This document shows positions 59,978 to 64,000 of a stretch of DNA of 64,000 nucleotides, in pieces (position 1 is the first letter of the stretch; each line of letters begins with the position of its first letter). This DNA is from an uncultured Clostridia bacterium. Its GTDB lineage: Bacteria; Bacillota; Clostridia; TANB77; CAG-508. The stretch spans positions 1 to 64,000 of the forward strand of contig CAKPOI010000001.1 of the NCBI GenBank assembly GCA_934169775.1, written 5' to 3'. Made by a program: the position numbers and the translations under genes. The notes below the pieces were generated by a model. That model was not told where the DNA came from. It was given only the letters and a program-made list of their open reading frames with translations, and did no database searches.

Positions 59978-62422
59978 TTATGAACTTATATTAATACTTT
60001 TATTCAGTTTTATTGTTATTTCTCCAAATTCATCTGTTCTATATATTTGTATATTCATTTCTTTTAATTTTTTTATTGTAATTTCTGATGGATGTCCAAA
60101 TTTATTATTTTTGCCTACTCCTATTAATGCATATTTAGGATTTACAGCTTTTAAAAATTCTGATGTTGTTGATGTTTTAGATCCATGATGTGCTATTTTT
60201 AGTATTGTTGATTGTAATTCTTTTGAATATTTTTCTAAAATTTTTTTCTCTGCTTTTTCTTCTATATCTCCTGTGAATAATACTGAAAACCCTTTATATT
60301 TTAACTTAAAAACTAATGAATTGTTGTTTATAGAATTTTCTGTAATTATGTTTTTAGAATCTGGCCATAAAATATCAAAAATTAGATTTTTTTCTATGTT
60401 TATTTTTTCTCCTGCTTCTACAATCTTTACATTTATTTTCTTTGTATTTGCTATCTTTAGAAATTTTTTATAATTATCACTTGTTTCATATTGTTTGCCT
60501 ATTATAATTGTTTTTATTTTTATTTTTTGCATTAGATATATAATTCCGTCACAGTGGTCAAGGTCCATGTGTGTTATTATTGCTAAATCTATTTTGTTGT
60601 ATCTTCTATCTAAAATATATGGTAATAGTGTGTTTTTTCCGATGTTTGTATAGCTATTTCCCCCTCCATCTATTAAAATTGTTTTTCCTTTTGGTGTTAT
60701 TATAAATGTACTATCCCCTTGATTTACATCTATAAAATGAATTGTTAGATTTTTGGGGATTATTTGTATTATTAGTAATACTGATATTATTATGATGCTT
60801 ATAGTTTTAATTCTTGTTTTTTCTTTTTTTGAAATTCTATATTTTATATAAAATTTTATCATTGCTATTGTGTTTTTAAATCTTTTTATTGTTGATGTTA
60901 TATTTTTCGTTTTGTATATATAATAGGTGAAAAAGAAAGTATTTATTGCCAAAAAATATATTACAATTTCAATAATTGTTGGTGTTGGTATGTATATAAT
61001 TGAATATGGTAATTTTGATATTTTAGATATTAAAAGTAATATTTTTATTGCTATTTGCAATATTGGAGAAAATATTTTTGAGATTTTTATATTTATTATC
61101 AGGCAAATTAAAAATATGAAACTACATATCATTATAGGTCCTATTAGAAATCCGAGAATTAAGTTGCTTAAAACGAAATATATATTTAGTGTATTAAATT
61201 GTATTATGCTTATTGGTAAAACTATTAATTGTGCTGATATTGTTACAGACAATATTTCTATTATTTTTTTTGATTTTATTATTTTTTCTAAGAAATTTTT
61301 TGAAATAAATTTTTGAAATAAAACTATTCCTATTGTTCCTCCAAATGAGAATTGAAAGCTTAAATCTAATATTGTGTACTGATTTTGAATTAATAGTATT
61401 AATGCTGATATTGATATATTTGTTAATATATCATTGTTTTTATAAAATATTTTTGAGCTTATTAATATTATTCCCATAATTCCAGCTCTTATTATTGATG
61501 GTGAAAATCCTGTTAAAAACATATATAATATTATTAAGATTATTGACATATAATATGCTTGTTTTTTTCCTGCTATTTTTCCAAATATTTGACTAGAAAA
61601 TAAAATTAAGTATGACATATGCATTCCAGAAACAGCTAAAATGTGTGACATATTTGCATTTCTGAAGTCTTCTGTTATATTTTCTGATATTTCTGATGTA
61701 TCTCCTAATGTTAAACCTATAAATATGCTAGAGATTTCTTTTGGTAATATATTATCTGATTTTTGTTTTAATTTTTTGTATAATTCTATGCTTTTAGCCT
61801 CTATATATTCTGATGGATTTTTTATTTCATTTCTGATTTTCTTTATATTTGTTGCTTTTAAGTTTCCTACTACTTTTTTGGTTTTTAAATATAATTTATA
61901 GTCAAACCCTTTATAATTTCTGCTTGAGTCTGGTTCTTCAAATTTTCCTATAACTTGTATTATGTCTCCATATTTTATATTTGTTTTATCATTGTTTTTT
62001 TGATGTACATATATACTTTTATTTGCTATTTTTGTTTCTTTTCCTTTTTGTATTATAGATTTTATTTTTACTTTATATATTTTTTCATAGTCTTTTATTT
62101 TTGTTTCTCTTTCTACTTTTCCTTTTATTATTATATTTTCTGTTTTGCTTAGTTCTTTTTGTATTTTTTGATATTCATTTTCTTGGTATTGTATCAAACT
62201 GCATGATATTATTGCTGTTAGTGTTAAAACTATTGCTGCTTTTCTATTTATATATAATTTAATGTATCTTTTGTATCTTTGTATTCTCCATATTTTTTTA
62301 TTTTGTTTTTTTGATAATATTATAGCAATTACAAAAAAGAGAACTATACTTTTTTGTAAGTATAGTCCCCCTAATATACCTATTATATATCCTATTGCTA
62401 TAATTAAAATTGGTCTTTTCAA
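59978..62422 (-). CDS. comEC: DNA-uptake channel protein ComEC
   Basis: Competence membrane protein that carries single-stranded DNA into the cell. N-terminal membrane helices and a DUF4131 OB-like domain, a central multi-helix Competence domain (about 230-520, with GLTLGDTSEISENI, MSHILAVSGMHMSYLILFS) and a C-terminal metallo-beta-lactamase domain (HFIDVNQGDSTFI, ITHMDLDHCDGI, ILKIAHHGSKTST, near 555-760). Length 814 is normal. The start is TTG, with AAAGGAGG nine bases upstream. With dprA and the comM-type gene it implies competence-type DNA uptake, but no ComEA, ComG or ComK genes are in the window. Confidence 0.93.
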   Translation of the reverse strand: MKRPILIIAIGYIIGILGGLYLQKSIVLFFVIAIILSKKQNKKIWRIQRYKRYIKLYINRKAAIVLTLTAIISCSLIQYQENEYQKIQKELSKTENIIIKGKVERETKIKDYEKIYKVKIKSIIQKGKETKIANKSIYVHQKNNDKTNIKYGDIIQVIGKFEEPDSSRNYKGFDYKLYLKTKKVVGNLKATNIKKIRNEIKNPSEYIEAKSIELYKKLKQKSDNILPKEISSIFIGLTLGDTSEISENITEDFRNANMSHILAVSGMHMSYLILFSSQIFGKIAGKKQAYYMSIILIILYMFLTGFSPSIIRAGIMGIILISSKIFYKNNDILTNISISALILLIQNQYTILDLSFQFSFGGTIGIVLFQKFISKNFLEKIIKSKKIIEILSVTISAQLIVLPISIIQFNTLNIYFVLSNLILGFLIGPIMICSFIFLICLIINIKISKIFSPILQIAIKILLLISKISKLPYSIIYIPTPTIIEIVIYFLAINTFFFTYYIYKTKNITSTIKRFKNTIAMIKFYIKYRISKKEKTRIKTISIIIISVLLIIQIIPKNLTIHFIDVNQGDSTFIITPKGKTILIDGGGNSYTNIGKNTLLPYILDRRYNKIDLAIITHMDLDHCDGIIYLMQKIKIKTIIIGKQYETSDNYKKFLKIANTKKINVKIVEAGEKINIEKNLIFDILWPDSKNIITENSINNNSLVFKLKYKGFSVLFTGDIEEKAEKKILEKYSKELQSTILKIAHHGSKTSTTSEFLKAVNPKYALIGVGKNNKFGHPSEITIKKLKEMNIQIYRTDEFGEITIKLNKSINISS

Positions 62423-62465
62423 TAAAAGTTGCCTCCTTTAATTATATAATTTTTTCTTGATAATT

Positions 62466-63872
62466 TTATTTTATAATTCTTCTTCCTCCAGAAAATCTGC
62501 TTGCTGCTTGGCTTAATGGTACAATACTTACTGTTTTTCCTGGTCTTGGTGAATGTATTACATTTCCTCCACCTACATATATTGCAACATGCCCTGAATA
62601 TATTACTAAATCTCCTGCTTGTAGATTTGCTTTCGTTACAGCTGTTCCTACTCCTGATTGACCTCCAGATGTACGTGGTAATGATATTCCAAAGTGTTTG
62701 TATACATATGATGTAAATCCTGAACAGTCAAATCCTGTTTTTGGAGATGTTCCCCCATATGTGTATTTTGTTCCTATAAATTGTTTTGCATATGCTACTA
62801 CATTTGCTCCTGTTGTAGTACTTGTTGTAGTCGATTGTTGTGTTGTGCTTGTTGTTTCTTGTTTTTGTGTGCTTTGTGTTTGCGTGCTTTGTGAATTTTC
62901 TGTTGTTGTTTTTGCAGCTGCTGCTATTCTTGATTCACTTGCTCCTCTGGATGTTTCTTGTTTTGTTGTTGATAGTAATGTTGATAATATATATCCTTCT
63001 TTTCCATTTGATTTTACTTTACTCCATCCATTTTCTTCTGATACAACTTCAACTTTTGTGTTTATTGCTAATTGTACTACTATTGATGATGTTCTATTTG
63101 CACTACTTCTTAAATTTACTGTTTCTGTATTTATATACATTGTTTTTGAAGTTTGTTTTGCTGTTTCTTGTTGTGTAGTTTGTTTATTATTTGTATTATT
63201 ATTTTCTTGGTTTTCTGTTTTTTGATTTTCTTCTTTTTGAGTACTTTCAGTCTTTTGTTCTACTTTTTCTAGTTTTTCTAATTTTTCAAATATTACCCAT
63301 CCTTGTTTTTCTTGTACATTTACATATGCCCAATTATTCATTTTGTCTTGGATTTCTACTTCTGTGTCTTTTTTTATTTCTTCTATTTCTAATGCATTTA
63401 TTAATGGTATTACTTTTAATTTTATATCTTCTTTTGCTTTATATTTTTCTATTGTTTCGACTGTTGTAGTTTCTATATTTGCTGCTGTTTCTACACTTTC
63501 TTCTGTTTTGCTATCTTCTACAACTGTATTTGCTTTTTCTGTGTTATTGTTTGTTGTTTCTTCTTTTTCTGTTTTTGTTGTTTCATTGTTTAATTGTACT
63601 AAATCATTTCTTAAATATCCTGTTATATTTTTGTACTTAACTTTATACCATTCTCCTTTTGTTTCTAAAACTTCTACGCTTTCTCCTTTGTTTACTAAGT
63701 CTAATATTTTAGAGTCTGAGTCTGCTGTTTCCCTAAGGTTTGCTGTGTCTACCGTTACTTTTGCAGTGTTTGCTGCTAGACTGGTATTAATAAAAAATAA
63801 GCTAATTGTTGTTACTATTATTGCTGCTATCCCTAGTGTTAGCACATTTTTTATATTAAGTTTTATTTTCAT
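62466..63872 (-). CDS. Secreted NlpC/P60 endopeptidase with SH3b domains
   Basis: Cell-wall hydrolase of 468 residues. Signal peptide (about 1-33, ending SLAANT), bacterial SH3 domains at about 35-92 (TVDTANLRETADSDSKIL), about 145-200 and about 240-305 (INTETVNLRSSANRTSSI), with Thr/Gln/Glu-rich linkers. The catalytic NlpC/P60 domain is about 355-468: Cys in GFDCSGFTSYVY, His in YSGHVAIYVGGG and a polar residue in VIHSPRPG. Such proteins cleave D-Glu-DAP bonds, in line with the DNPR-type MurE. It has a consensus promoter and AAGGAGA before the ATG. Confidence 0.94.
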   Translation of the reverse strand: MKIKLNIKNVLTLGIAAIIVTTISLFFINTSLAANTAKVTVDTANLRETADSDSKILDLVNKGESVEVLETKGEWYKVKYKNITGYLRNDLVQLNNETTKTEKEETTNNNTEKANTVVEDSKTEESVETAANIETTTVETIEKYKAKEDIKLKVIPLINALEIEEIKKDTEVEIQDKMNNWAYVNVQEKQGWVIFEKLEKLEKVEQKTESTQKEENQKTENQENNNTNNKQTTQQETAKQTSKTMYINTETVNLRSSANRTSSIVVQLAINTKVEVVSEENGWSKVKSNGKEGYILSTLLSTTKQETSRGASESRIAAAAKTTTENSQSTQTQSTQKQETTSTTQQSTTTSTTTGANVVAYAKQFIGTKYTYGGTSPKTGFDCSGFTSYVYKHFGISLPRTSGGQSGVGTAVTKANLQAGDLVIYSGHVAIYVGGGNVIHSPRPGKTVSIVPLSQAASRFSGGRRIIK

Positions 63873-63921
63873 TTTCTTTCTCCTTATTTTATTATATTCA
63901 TTTTTTGAAAGTACTTTTCTT

Positions 63922-63950
63922 AATATATCATATTTTTCTTATTTTGTCAA
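63922..63950 (-). promoter_or_regulatory. Promoter of the NlpC/P60 gene
   Basis: On the minus strand TTGACA (perfect) and TATATT at 17-base spacing, about 50 bases before the ATG. The last ~50 bases of the window show nothing else. Confidence 0.75.
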
Positions 63951-64000
63951 ATTTTTACTGAAGTCAAATGTAGAATCGTTTAATGTGAATTGAAAAAATG

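Noticed and set aside
1..64000. tRNA, rRNA, CRISPR arrays and riboswitches
   Set aside because: I looked for conserved tRNA arms, regular repeat-spacer patterns and T-box or other known leaders and saw none that could be supported by eye.

Overview
The window is very AT-rich DNA with the gene content of an anaerobic, low-GC Firmicute, most likely an uncultivated gut-type Clostridium relative. Pointers are a four-subunit pyruvate:ferredoxin oxidoreductase, a small 2[4Fe-4S] ferredoxin, a division/cell-wall (dcw) cluster of clostridial type, sortase, sporulation-flavoured cell-wall genes, and a MurE with the meso-diaminopimelate signature. Genes lie on both strands; from about 11.4 kb onward most run on the minus strand. 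No rRNA, tRNA or CRISPR array was found.

Layout. 0-2.1 kb: end of an integrated element, a large serine recombinase running in from the left and abutting a 3'-truncated dinD homologue. 2.3-6.2 kb: asnS, then (minus) scpB, a short proS lacking the editing insertion and a small membrane protein. 6.4-11.3 kb: a 55-residue gene, the porGDAB operon and a lysylphosphatidylglycerol-synthase-like membrane protein. 11.4-16.8 kb (minus): C39-like/ChW protein, ferredoxin, ricT, holB, lepB and a WalK-like sensor kinase. 16.8-29.3 kb (minus): mraZ-rsmH-ftsL-PBP, an insertion (small protein, XRE regulator, prepilin/FGE-fold protein with a possible hypervariable tail), then murE-mraY-ftsW-murG; murF and murD are absent. 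29.6-36.1 kb: sortase, HAD protein, two decayed genes, rsmA, yraN-type gene, dprA and a comM/yifB-type ATPase in three frames. 36.3-41.1 kb: a second PASTA penicillin-binding protein, an Rpn-type nuclease, a WalR-like regulator and a SprT-like protein. 41.3-50.3 kb: a giant cyclic-glucan-synthase-like gene in two frames and a membrane-anchored unknown. 50.5-55.7 kb: Cys-rich protein, paired half-size TauE proteins, rarA in two frames, ruvA, HD hydrolase and a prepilin. 55.9-64 kb: clpE-like ATPase, pgsA, BofC-like protein, comEC and an NlpC/P60 hydrolase.

Most striking observation: three otherwise intact full-length genes (comM/yifB type with two sites, cyclic glucan synthase, rarA) are each interrupted by an extra base, and all four interruptions have the same form. 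An in-frame CGG codon is followed by A, and skipping only the C restores the correct frame with GGA (Gly) next. Reading the other recognised genes by eye, I found CGG in frame nowhere else except codon 2 of a foreign-looking, already broken P-loop gene, although CGGA occurs many times out of frame. This suggests CGG lacks a decoding tRNA here and that ribosomes shift +1 at it.

A second theme is a dense set of intergenic palindromic repeats: a composite element of about 145 bp, a short GGGGACGGACTC-type hairpin family, and large MITE-like palindromes with a shared core. They sit at gene ends, probably act as terminators and make up much of the non-coding DNA.
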